NCBI GenBank assembly: GCA_016126025.1
Contig: JAEFDA010000085.1
Location: forward strand, 1-19,374
DNA length: 19,374 nt
Source of the DNA: Nitrososphaerota archaeon
GTDB lineage: Archaea; Thermoproteota; Nitrososphaeria; Nitrososphaerales; Nitrosopumilaceae
Direction of reading: 5' to 3'
A program made the position numbers and the translations under genes. The notes under the pieces were generated by a model that ran no database searches, had not been told where the DNA came from, and was given only the letters and a program-made list of their open reading frames with translations. The stretch's first letter is position 1. Each line of letters begins with the position of its first letter. Below are positions 1 through 6,088 of the stretch, piece after piece.

Positions 1-74
1 CATACGCGCAGACGGACAACGCAAGGATAGACGCGGCCGGCGCGACGTTTGCGTTCCCGCTTCTGGACAGGTGA
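1..74 (+). CDS. C-terminal end of an unidentified protein (5' partial)
   Basis: The frame is open from the left edge (first whole codon at position 3) to TGA at 72-74 and gives 23 residues ending in ATFAFPLLDR. The FAFP string before the end loosely recalls the last strand of MscS-type mechanosensitive channels (I-x-FPFP), but 23 residues cannot establish a family. The stop overlaps the GTG start of the next small ORF in a GTGA junction, which is typical of translational coupling, so this is probably the tail of a real gene. The function is unknown. Confidence 0.5.
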   Translation, partial: YAQTDNARIDAAGATFAFPLLDR

Positions 75-190
75 TAGACCAGTCCACCTTCCTCAACCTC
101 GTGGCGCAGATTGCAGAACTGTACGAGCTCTACGAGCAGGATCTCATCGACGACAGGTTGTCCGATGCTCTGATAAACATACTCCCTTAA
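71..190 (+). CDS. Small acidic helical protein, 39 aa, translationally coupled
   Basis: A GTG start at 71 overlaps the upstream TGA (GTGA). The frame runs to TAA at 188-190. The product (MIDQSTFLNLVAQIAELYEL...) is acidic and predicted helical, with spaced Leu/Ile residues that would give an amphipathic helix and possibly dimerise. No Cys, membrane segment or known motif is visible. The coupling suggests it is made with the upstream protein, perhaps as a partner or regulator (inference). I do not recognise the family. The alternative is that the frame is chance, but the tight junction and protein-like composition argue against that. Confidence 0.5.
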   Translation: MIDQSTFLNLVAQIAELYELYEQDLIDDRLSDALINILP

Positions 191-230
191 TCGGAAAAAT
201 AACTTTTTTGCTTAATTAAAAAAGATGGGC
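191..230. terminator. Bidirectional T-rich terminator between convergent genes
   Basis: Between the stop at 190 and the convergent TFB stop at 245 lie T6 at 204-209 (serving the plus strand) and A6 at 218-223 (T6 for the minus strand) around the palindrome TTAATTAA. Archaeal RNA polymerase terminates at such T runs. Assigned by sequence only. Confidence 0.5.
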
Positions 231-244
231 AGCCATGCGCCAAT

Positions 245-1153
245 CTATATGTTCAGCGCGTCGCGTATGGAGGCGACGCTGTTCCGGACGGTCACGTCGC
301 TGACCCCGGCCTGCTTGGAGAGCATGCGCTGCGACATCTGTGTGTCGCTGTTCACGCACGATATGTATATCGCCGCCGACGCCATGGCCACCGGGTTCTT
401 GCCGGCGGTAATGAGCATCTCCTCGCTGCGCCTCAGAATCTCCAAGGCATCCCTCTTTATCCTCTCGGGCAGGCACAGGTTGTTGGATATCTTTACCACG
501 AAGGCAGATATTTTGTACTGGTCGGGTTTAAGGTCCAGTCTCGCCAGCAGCCTGCGCATATCCCTGTACAGGACCCTCTTCTCGACGTTGGCCGTGGCGG
601 CCATGTCGTCCAGTGTTCTGGGCGTCCCCGTCTCCCGGCATGCTACGTACATGGAGGCGGCTGCCAGCGACTGCACCGTCCTTCCCTTGGTTAGACCCGC
701 CGCCAAGGCCTTGCGGTATATGTAGGCGGCGCGCTCCACCACGGTGGACGGTATGGTGAGCTTGGCCGTGATGGAGTTCATGATAACAAATGCCCTGCTC
801 AGGGAGGCCGTCGAGCGCGACCTGCTTCTCTGATCCCACGTCCGAAGCCGGTTGAACTTGGACTTGGAACTGGACGAGAGCAAACGGCCCGTCGAGTCGC
901 GGTCGTTCCCTATTACGGTCGACAGTCCCCGGTCATGCATAATTAGCGAGGTGCCCGGCCCGGTCCTAACCCGCACCGCGTGGTCCTCGCCGGTGAATGC
1001 GCGCAGATCATGAGCGACATCTGGCATAAATTCGGTAATTATCTCACCGCATCCCCCGCAAAACGTCTCCCCCCGCTCGCAATCGGTAATTACACCAGTA
1101 ATGCAGTTGTTGGTGCATGTGTTCTTTTGACTACTTTTTGAATGCCGTACCAT
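245..1153 (-). CDS. tfb: Transcription initiation factor B, divergent paralogue (302 aa)
   Basis: TFB binds the TBP-TATA complex and recruits RNA polymerase. The protein has an N-terminal zinc ribbon (C13, C17, C32, C35), the B-reader/linker signature TSLIMHDRGLSTVI, then two cyclin-like repeats from about residue 100 to the end, the last carrying an HTH (QAGVSDVTVRNSV). The ATG at 1153 is preferred to upstream in-frame TTG codons because a TATA box (TTTATATATGA on the minus strand) lies 25 nt upstream, which implies a leaderless mRNA. It then has the same length (302 aa) as the second TFB in this window. Oddities: the first zinc knuckle is CX3C instead of CX2C, and the linker is Ser/Arg-rich (RSRSRSTASLSRAF). 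It is probably a specialised TFB used on a promoter subset (inference). Family identification is secure. Confidence 0.93.
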   Translation of the reverse strand: MVRHSKSSQKNTCTNNCITGVITDCERGETFCGGCGEIITEFMPDVAHDLRAFTGEDHAVRVRTGPGTSLIMHDRGLSTVIGNDRDSTGRLLSSSSKSKFNRLRTWDQRSRSRSTASLSRAFVIMNSITAKLTIPSTVVERAAYIYRKALAAGLTKGRTVQSLAAASMYVACRETGTPRTLDDMAATANVEKRVLYRDMRRLLARLDLKPDQYKISAFVVKISNNLCLPERIKRDALEILRRSEEMLITAGKNPVAMASAAIYISCVNSDTQMSQRMLSKQAGVSDVTVRNSVASIRDALNI

Positions 1154-1172
1154 CCTATATGATACGTCGTTA

Positions 1173-1183
1173 TCATATATAAA
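1173..1183 (-). promoter_or_regulatory. TATA box of the divergent TFB gene
   Basis: TTTATATATGA on the minus strand is centred 25 nt before ATG 1153. This spacing places the transcription start at or next to the ATG (leaderless) and decides the start codon. Confidence 0.75.
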
Positions 1184-1231
1184 CGGTACTAAAGATGGCA
1201 AAATTTACCACTAGCGCGCGTTCCGGCGGCG

Positions 1232-1260
1232 AGATCCGGCAGATCCGGAACGCCGGATCT
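1232..1260. repeat. Three GATCCGG half-sites forming a hairpin or operator
   Basis: AGATCCGG occurs at 1232-1239 and again at 1241-1248, and its reverse complement CCGGATCT at 1253-1260. Either left copy can pair with the right copy over 8 bp. It lies about 50-75 bp upstream of the TFB TATA box, so it could be a regulator-binding site or an RNA hairpin. Confidence 0.55.
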
Positions 1261-1287
1261 TGATCCCGCCCAGACGGCTACACCGCC

Positions 1288-1567
1288 GTGCGTGTTTGGA
1301 CCCGGTACGACGCCAGAAAACGCTCGGGAATAACTTCTGCGGTACTGGTATGGCAGTTTTTGCAGACGTACATAGCGGCGGACTTTGCGCCCGATATGCG
1401 GACTAGATGTCGCTGTTCAGCCCTTGGCGCCAAGTGTCCGGCGATCGGATAATGCTGGCCACCACTATGCAGGCATGATCCGGCCATACGGCGCTCCAAA
1501 CTGTGTATATCATGCTAATTATGCCGGTAAAAGTAGGCGGGTGCTCGCGCTGGGCCCAAACTCGCAC
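1288..1567. repeat. Repeat element A (MITE-like, terminal inverted repeats)
   Basis: The left end GTGCGTGTTTGGACCCGG (1288-1305) matches the reverse complement of the right end CTGGGCCCAAACTCGCAC (1550-1567) at 15 of 18 positions. Internal motifs shared in order with elements C and D are CCAGAAAA (1313-1320), GGTACTG (1341-1347), GCCACCAC (1458-1465), GGCCATACGGCGC (1482-1494) and a downstream CATGC. At 280 bp it is the longest copy, with extra sequence in the middle. Its right end stops 17 bp before the TATA box of the membrane-protein gene at 1615. No transposase or ORF lies inside. Confidence 0.7.
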
Positions 1568-1584
1568 AATCTGCCGTGGCATGA

Positions 1585-1592
1585 TTTAAAAA
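1585..1592 (+). promoter_or_regulatory. TATA box for the 1615-2644 gene pair
   Basis: TTTAAAAA is centred about 26 nt before the GTG at 1615, supporting a leaderless start there. Confidence 0.65.
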
Positions 1593-1614
1593 TGGTGCGT
1601 GTGGCATATGGGGC

Positions 1615-1821
1615 GTGTGGGACAAGAAGTCCAAGGTTAAACTGCTGGTGCTGCTGGGAATAATCTGGGTGGTCGTCACGCTGCCGCTGCCCTGGGTGGT
1701 GGGCAACCCCAACATCCCCGAGTCCCAAGTGTACACGGTGCTGGGCATAATAGGGATAATCTCGGTCCCCTTCGTGATGCTGGCCGCGGTATGGACGCTC
1801 CGGCCCGAGCTGGCCAGATGA
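1615..1821 (+). CDS. Small two-helix membrane protein, 68 aa
   Basis: The GTG start is supported by a TATA box 26 nt upstream. After a basic N-terminus (WDKKSKVK) come two hydrophobic segments, about residues 8-28 (LLVLLGIIWVVVTLPLPWVV) and 41-61 (VLGIIGIISVPFVMLAAVWTL), joined by a short polar loop with Pro and Asn. This predicts a hairpin membrane protein with both ends inside. The TGA is followed 4 nt later by the ATG of the PAP-phosphatase gene, so the two are probably co-transcribed. No family is recognised. A role in anchoring or in small-molecule export cannot be inferred from the sequence. Confidence 0.75.
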   Translation: MWDKKSKVKLLVLLGIIWVVVTLPLPWVVGNPNIPESQVYTVLGIIGIISVPFVMLAAVWTLRPELAR

Positions 1822-1825
1822 GCCC

Positions 1826-2644
1826 ATGACCCCCAGTGGCCACCTGGAGACGGCGGTGCGGGCGGCGGTGCTGGGCGGCCGGGCCGTCATGGACGAATAC
1901 GGCGGGGATATACAGTACGACACAAAGTCCGACGACTCCCCGGTGACCGCCGCAGACCTGAGCAGCAACGATGCGGTAAAGTCCGTGCTGGCCGGGACCG
2001 GGCTGCCCATACTCTCCGAGGAGGATGCCGACATATCGGGGAGGGCGGCGGCCCCCGCCGTCTGGATAGTGGATCCGCTGGACGGCACCTCCGACTTTGT
2101 GGACCGGACCGGCGAGTTCACCGTCATGGTGGCGCTGGTGTCGGGGGGCGTGCCCGCGCTGGGGGTGATAAACCAGCCGGCCGCCGGCGTGACTTACGCC
2201 GCCGAGAGGGGCGGCGGGGCCTGGAGGAGCGACGGGGGCCGGTGGACCAGGATGCGGGTCGACCCAGCCCCCCTGGCCGACTGCACGGCGGTGGTGTCCA
2301 GGCACCACCTCGCCGCCGAGGAGCGCCGCTTTCTGGAGTCGCTGGGCCTTGGGGGGATCCGCACGCTGGGCAGCTCGCTCAAGGTGGCCCGCATATGCGA
2401 GGGCGGGGCCCACCTGTATGCCACGTTCACAGACCGCATGAAGGAGTGGGACACCGCAGCCTCATGCTGCATCATACACGAGGCCGGCGGCCGAATGACC
2501 GACATGTCTGGCCGTCCGCTGGAGTACAACCGTCCCGACGTCTTCCACAGGAGGGGCATACTGGCCACCAACGGAACCATTCACGACCATGTCGTGTCCA
2601 GATATGTGGCTACACTAGGCCCCGGGACCTCAGAAAGTCCATGA
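1826..2644 (+). CDS. cysQ: 3'(2'),5'-bisphosphate nucleotidase, CysQ / inositol monophosphatase family
   Basis: The enzyme hydrolyses PAP (and PAPS) to AMP (APS) and phosphate, removing the inhibitory by-product of sulfotransfer. The 272 residues carry the full metal site of the Mg2+-dependent, Li+-sensitive phosphatase superfamily: SEED (E65/E66), the DPLDGT motif (D83, D86, G87, T88), GEFTVMVALV, and the C-terminal EWDTAA (D209) followed by HEAGG. The DSPVTAADLSSN segment and GEFTV after DPLDGTSDF resemble CysQ more than SuhB or fructose bisphosphatase. The gene begins 4 nt after the small membrane protein. Its 3' end overlaps the convergent APS-kinase gene by 35 bp. That neighbour makes PAPS, which supports the PAP-phosphatase reading. 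Inositol-phosphatase activity remains possible. Confidence 0.85.
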   Translation: MTPSGHLETAVRAAVLGGRAVMDEYGGDIQYDTKSDDSPVTAADLSSNDAVKSVLAGTGLPILSEEDADISGRAAAPAVWIVDPLDGTSDFVDRTGEFTVMVALVSGGVPALGVINQPAAGVTYAAERGGGAWRSDGGRWTRMRVDPAPLADCTAVVSRHHLAAEERRFLESLGLGGIRTLGSSLKVARICEGGAHLYATFTDRMKEWDTAASCCIIHEAGGRMTDMSGRPLEYNRPDVFHRRGILATNGTIHDHVVSRYVATLGPGTSESP

Positions 2645-3707
2645 CCTGGTCGGAGCTGGCCTCCAGCGTCTCGGACTCGGTGTCCACCAGCAGGTCGGGC
2701 CTCTCGGGGGCCTCGTACGGGTCGTCTATCCCCGTGAAGCCCTTGATCTCGCCCCGCCGGGCGCGGGCGTACATGCCCTTGACGTCCCGCTCCTCGCACT
2801 TTGCCAGGGAGCACCGCACGTAACACTCCGCAAAGCTCTCCCCCGCGTCTATTATCTCCCGGGCGCTGCTGCGGTTCTCCCGGTACGGGGAGACCAGCGA
2901 GACCACCGAGGGGACACCGTGGTGGAGCAGCAGCTTCGCCAGGTGCGCCACGCGTATGTTGTGCTCGTCGCGCCCCGCCTTGCTAAAGTCCTTGGGCGAG
3001 AACCACTCGCGGAGCTCGTCGCCGTCCAGCATGGCCAGGTTTGGAATGTCCTTCTGCAGGCGCCGCACTATGGTGCTCTTGCCGGAGCAGGGCAGGCCCG
3101 TCATCCACAGCACAAAGGGTTTCACGGCGGGGGACGGCGGCAGGGTGTTTTTATTTCTTGGGGAATACTCCCCCTTGCACCACTCCCGGCCCTCCAGATA
3201 CTCCAGCTCCCGGACCATCTCACCCATGCGCGAGTCGGCCACCGAGGTGCGGAACTGCTCGTACATCTGCCTCTCCTCCTCGGGCGAGAGCGACTCGGCC
3301 TCGGCCCGGTCAAAGAACCTCTCCTCCTTGCCCATGTGGTCCTCCAGGTATATGCAGTATGTCCTCATGTAGCGGGCCACCGGCTCCCGGGAGTCGCGGC
3401 CCGCCCTCCACGCGGCCAGGTGCCCCTCTATGTTGGCGGCTATGCGCCGGGAGAACTCGTGCTCTATCAGGAGCCGGCGGATGTCCTCGTTCAGGCCGCC
3501 GTACCCGGCCACGCACGGAAAGTACGAGTCCTCCTCCCGGGAGTAGTGCACCGAGTCCACAAACCCCCCTATTATGCGGGGTATCCTGTCCATGTCATCC
3601 AGCGGTATGTCGCTGCCGGCGGAGAGGGCGACATGGCAGCGGGATATTACGGCCTGGAGGCGCCGTATCTGGCGGTGGTCCTCACGGAGCGCGTCGGTGG
3701 CCCCCAT
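2610..3707 (-). CDS. cysC: Hemerythrin-domain / adenylylsulfate kinase fusion
   Basis: APS kinase phosphorylates adenylyl sulfate with ATP to give PAPS. Residues 196-365 contain the whole kinase: P-loop GLPCSGKS (204-211), DGDELR, SPYRENRSSAREI, FAECYV and KGMYARARRGEIKGFTGIDDPYEAP, as in bona fide CysC. Residues 1-165 form a four-helix hemerythrin (HHE) domain with a complete di-iron ligand set in order: H11, H54/E58 (HxxxE), H83, H124/E128 (HxxxE). Such domains bind O2 or sense redox and iron state. A roughly 30-residue linker (Arg/Asn/Pro-rich) joins the two, in one uninterrupted frame from ATG 3707. A weak TATA-like CAAATTTG lies about 24 nt upstream. The convergent cysQ shares 35 bp of 3' sequence. 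No ATP sulfurylase gene is in the window. Coupling of O2 or redox state to sulfate activation is an inference. Confidence 0.92.
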   Translation of the reverse strand: MGATDALREDHRQIRRLQAVISRCHVALSAGSDIPLDDMDRIPRIIGGFVDSVHYSREEDSYFPCVAGYGGLNEDIRRLLIEHEFSRRIAANIEGHLAAWRAGRDSREPVARYMRTYCIYLEDHMGKEERFFDRAEAESLSPEEERQMYEQFRTSVADSRMGEMVRELEYLEGREWCKGEYSPRNKNTLPPSPAVKPFVLWMTGLPCSGKSTIVRRLQKDIPNLAMLDGDELREWFSPKDFSKAGRDEHNIRVAHLAKLLLHHGVPSVVSLVSPYRENRSSAREIIDAGESFAECYVRCSLAKCEERDVKGMYARARRGEIKGFTGIDDPYEAPERPDLLVDTESETLEASSDQVMDFLRSRGLV

Positions 3708-3727
3708 GGAGTGGGAGCGGCGGGGAG

Positions 3728-3735
3728 CAAATTTG
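3728..3735 (-). promoter_or_regulatory. Weak TATA-like element of the hemerythrin-CysC gene
   Basis: CAAATTTG is centred about 24 nt before ATG 3707. It is the only AT-rich stretch at the expected distance. It is weaker than the other boxes in the window. Confidence 0.35.
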
Positions 3736-3769
3736 TGCCTTTCCAGAGTTTGGCACCCTAGTGCGCTAG

Positions 3770-3777
3770 TTTTTTAA
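3770..3777 (+). promoter_or_regulatory. TATA box of the antiporter gene
   Basis: TTTTTTAA is centred about 30 nt before ATG 3804, consistent with a leaderless or nearly leaderless transcript. Confidence 0.55.
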
Positions 3778-3803
3778 GCCGATCTATACGTCCCAGCTAC
3801 GCA

Positions 3804-5234
3804 ATGATGCCCCCCTCCCTGGCCATACTGGACACGCTGGGGGAGTATTTGGGAGTGGACATGCCCTCCGACGGGGGAATACTGGACACGCTGGGGGAGT
3901 ATTTGAGGGGGCTGGGGGTGGACATACCCTACGACAGGGGCATACTGACCGGCTGGCTGCAGCAGCTTACCGGGGAGCTGGGCGTGTACGTGGACGCGCT
4001 GGGAATACCCGACTCCCCCATCGCGTCGGCGCACGTGCTGCTGCTGGCCGCGGGGGTGGTCATATTCTCCGGGGTGGCCGGCGAGGCGTTCTTCAAAAAG
4101 ACCGGCATACCCGACGTGGCGTTCCTTATGGTGCTGGGCGTCATACTGGGGCCCCTCCTGGGGATAGTGCAGACGGGGGCCGTGCTGGAGATAGTCCCCT
4201 ACTTTGCCGCCCTGGCCCTCATAATCATAATGTTCGACGGCGGCCTCAGCCTGGACATAAGGCGGATTGCCGCCACCGCCCACTTTGCGACGGCGCTGGT
4301 GGTGGGCGGGTTCGTCGTCTCGGTGGCAATAGTGGCCGCTGGGGCCCACTTTATCATGGACTGGCCGTGGTTGGAGAGCATACTGCTGGGCTCCATCGTG
4401 GGAGGGAGCAGCTCGGCCATAGTGTTTGGTTTGGTGAGAAACATCGGCATATCCGAGGACGCCAAGTCCGTCCTCAGCTTCGAGTCGGCGCTGACCGACA
4501 TACTGGCCACCATAGTGGCGTTCGTCATGCTGGAGGCTGTGCTGGCGGGCCAGCTGGATGTGGACACCCTGGGCCAGACACTGGGCAGGGCGGTGGCCGT
4601 CGGGATGATCCTGGGGTTCGGCGTGGGAATACCCTGGCTGTACGTCACCACGCGCCTGGGCAACGTTCAGCATGCCTACATGCTGACCCTGGGGATGCTG
4701 TTCGTCCTGTTCTTTCTGGCGCAGAGCTTTGGGGAGTCCGGGGCCCTGACCGCCCTGGTCTTCGGGCTCATGCTGGGAAACCGCCGCAGGCTCTCGAGGT
4801 GGCTGCGGCTGCGGCTCCGGGACATACACGGTGATGACCCCACCCACAACCAGCTCACGTTTCTGGTGCGCTCCTTCTTCTTTGTGTTCGTGGGGCTGAT
4901 GGCCACCCTGGGCCGCGTCGAGTACATCATCTTCGGCATTCTGATAACGGTGGTAGTGTACTACGGCAGGGCCCTGATAGTCAAGGTGTCGCTCACCAAG
5001 CGGTTCACGGCCCTGGACAAGAGGGTGACCCGGGCCATGATACCCCGGGGGCTGGCGGCCGCGGTGCTGGCCACCTTCCCCATCACTATGGGCCTGGACA
5101 ACGCCGAGGCGTACCCGCAGATCATCTTCTTTATCATAATGGCCTCGGTGGTGATAACCACCATGGGCACGGGCAGGGCCAAGTCGAGTGCCGAGGGCGA
5201 GAGGGATCCGAGTATGTGGCGGGGGTGGGAGTAA
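3804..5234 (+). CDS. CPA-type Na+/H+ (cation/proton) antiporter
   Basis: A polytopic membrane protein of 476 aa with about 12 predicted helices beginning near residue 73. It carries family-typical strings: GEAFFKKTGIPDVAFLMVLGVILGP in pieces, the FDGGLSLD motif, GGSSSAIVF, and the FESALTDILATIV segment whose acidic residue corresponds to the ion-binding Asp of CPA1 antiporters (NhaP-like). It would exchange Na+ or K+ for H+ across the cytoplasmic membrane, for pH and salt homeostasis. There is no C-terminal TrkA-N/TrkA-C domain, and the tail is short and polar. Before the first helix the N-terminus carries a duplicated segment ILDTLGEYL...VD.P.D.GIL, encoded by an exact 27-bp direct repeat. 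The gene stands alone behind a TATA box. Ion specificity cannot be read from the sequence. Confidence 0.9.
   Translation: MMPPSLAILDTLGEYLGVDMPSDGGILDTLGEYLRGLGVDIPYDRGILTGWLQQLTGELGVYVDALGIPDSPIASAHVLLLAAGVVIFSGVAGEAFFKKTGIPDVAFLMVLGVILGPLLGIVQTGAVLEIVPYFAALALIIIMFDGGLSLDIRRIAATAHFATALVVGGFVVSVAIVAAGAHFIMDWPWLESILLGSIVGGSSSAIVFGLVRNIGISEDAKSVLSFESALTDILATIVAFVMLEAVLAGQLDVDTLGQTLGRAVAVGMILGFGVGIPWLYVTTRLGNVQHAYMLTLGMLFVLFFLAQSFGESGALTALVFGLMLGNRRRLSRWLRLRLRDIHGDDPTHNQLTFLVRSFFFVFVGLMATLGRVEYIIFGILITVVVYYGRALIVKVSLTKRFTALDKRVTRAMIPRGLAAAVLATFPITMGLDNAEAYPQIIFFIIMASVVITTMGTGRAKSSAEGERDPSMWRGWE
3825..3905 (+). repeat. In-frame 27-bp direct repeat in the antiporter N-terminus
   Basis: An identical 27-nt stretch occurs at 3825-3851 and 3879-3905, offset by 54 nt (18 codons). 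It duplicates the peptide ILDTLGEYL. The following VD-P-D-GIL residues are also repeated with changes. The nucleotide identity suggests a recent tandem duplication or slippage event. Confidence 0.9.
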
Positions 5235-5307
5235 GCGCTGCGGGCACCTGCGGAAAACAGCGGGCGCGCGAATCGGATGCGGTATGTGGCCGATCGGGCT
5301 ATACGAT

Positions 5308-5571
5308 TCAGTTTATGCACAACAGCACTGCATTTGTGTGTGGGGACCGCCCCTTTTTCGCCAAGAGTGTTACCGTCTCGCCCATAACGAGGTGAGGCAC
5401 GACTATTCGGTACGAACTGGACTGTAGAAGGTTGAACATCATCCCTATTTCCTGCCTAGATTCAGCCTTATCCAAGACAGATCCTACCATTATACTAACG
5501 TCCAGATAAACCCGTCTTGTCCGACCGCCTGTGACACTATATTCTATAGACCATATTATGGTCCGTCGCAT
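5308..5571 (-). pseudogene. Truncated PIN-domain (VapC-like) gene remnant
   Basis: The 87 codons encode the first half of a PIN domain: RRVYLDVSIMVGSVLD matches the first strand with its catalytic Asp, and YRIVVPHLVMGETVTLLAKKG matches the following strand/helix with the conserved Glu. Full PIN domains are about 130 residues and carry two further acidic residues near the C-terminus. Here the frame ends just after the Glu helix, and no continuation is found in the other minus-strand frames before the antiporter gene. It is therefore probably an inactive RNase-toxin remnant. The region is much more AT-rich than its surroundings, which suggests acquisition by transfer. No antitoxin gene is adjacent. 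ATG 5571 is only 8-15 nt from the nearest AT-rich box, so the start is uncertain. Confidence 0.6.
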
Positions 5572-5593
5572 ATAAGCGATAATAAATTAGATC

Positions 5594-5609
5594 AAATCTA
5601 TTTAGATTT
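5594..5609. repeat. Perfect palindrome upstream of the PIN remnant
   Basis: AAATCTATTTAGATTT: 7-bp arms AAATCTA / TAGATTT separated by TT, located 23 bp upstream of the PIN ATG on the minus strand. Toxin-antitoxin operators often look like this, so it could be a relic operator. Confidence 0.6.
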
Positions 5610-5856
5610 ACATAAATTTGAAATTGGCGTAATCTGGCCGGCATAAAAACACAGACCTGCCGCATTTTTTGACAGTCGGGCAGCCGCCAATTTGAAATGA
5701 AACGCCGCTGACTCGGTAGTCATGCTGCTGCCATATGCGCATGACAGAGTGCGCGCCTGCTTTGGGGGCGAGCGGGCGTGTTCTTGGGGGTGAACCGGGC
5801 GCCCGGCGCAGGGAACACAGAATGCAAAAATCACACGCCTAAAGACCCCAAAGATA

Positions 5857-5874
5857 TACTGTAAAACCACAGTA
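5857..5874. repeat. Inverted repeat TACTGT-aaaacc-ACAGTA
   Basis: Perfect 6-bp arms with a 6-nt spacer, in the noncoding stretch before the PAC2 gene. It could be a small hairpin or a dimeric regulator site. Confidence 0.5.
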
Positions 5875-5903
5875 CGGCGCCACGAGAACCTTCGGGAGAT
5901 CCC

Positions 5904-5937
5904 GTCCTGCCATATAATGCCGCAATTATATGAGGAC
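5904..5937. repeat. Inverted repeat with 13-bp interrupted arms
   Basis: Arms CATATAAT (5911-5918) and ATTATATG (5925-5932) are perfect complements around gccgca. They extend outward through GTCCT / AGGAC, with a 2-nt bulge on the left. The AT-rich core inside GC-rich DNA, about 150 bp upstream of the PAC2 start, suggests a functional protein-binding site or an RNA stem-loop. Confidence 0.65.
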
Positions 5938-6060
5938 GGCCGCCCGGGCGGCGGACGCGCGCCATGCCCCCATATCCCACAGCACCCCCTAGCGCCCGCC
6001 ACAACCCCCGCAAAGGCCGCCGCGCGCCGGCATCCGGACGGCCGCCGCACCGAACCAACC

Positions 6061-6066
6061 TTTTAA
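6061..6066 (+). promoter_or_regulatory. TATA box of the PAC2 gene
   Basis: TTTTAA in an otherwise C-rich leader is centred 25 nt before the GTG at 6089. It supports that start. Confidence 0.6.
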
Positions 6067-6088
6067 CCCCCTCCCCCCCACACACCCC

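Larger units (their letters stand above)
1154..1614. other. Intergenic region: hairpin repeats plus TIR-bounded element A
   Basis: This 461-nt spacer separates the divergent TFB and membrane-protein genes. It holds the TFB TATA box (1173-1183), a cluster of GATCCGG half-sites (1232-1260), repeat element A (1288-1567) and the TATA box of the next gene (1585-1592). No convincing coding frame is present. Confidence 0.7.
5572..6088. other. Long noncoding spacer: AT-rich island and palindromes
   Basis: This 517-nt stretch has no credible gene. The minus-strand frames through it are Arg/Pro/Gly-rich and lack any motif. The left part (5575-5630) is AT-rich and contains a perfect palindrome. Two perfect inverted repeats lie at 5857-5874 and 5911-5932, and the TATA box of the PAC2 gene is at 6061-6066. 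It may be a degraded mobile island or hold an unannotated small RNA. Confidence 0.6.

Noticed and set aside
2919..3761. Plus-strand frame of 280 codons
   Set aside because: It is antisense to the hemerythrin-CysC gene, whose domains are unambiguous.
5598..6050. Minus-strand frame of 150 codons in the spacer
   Set aside because: Its Arg/Pro-rich start, lack of motifs, and the palindromes it would have to cross argue for noncoding DNA.
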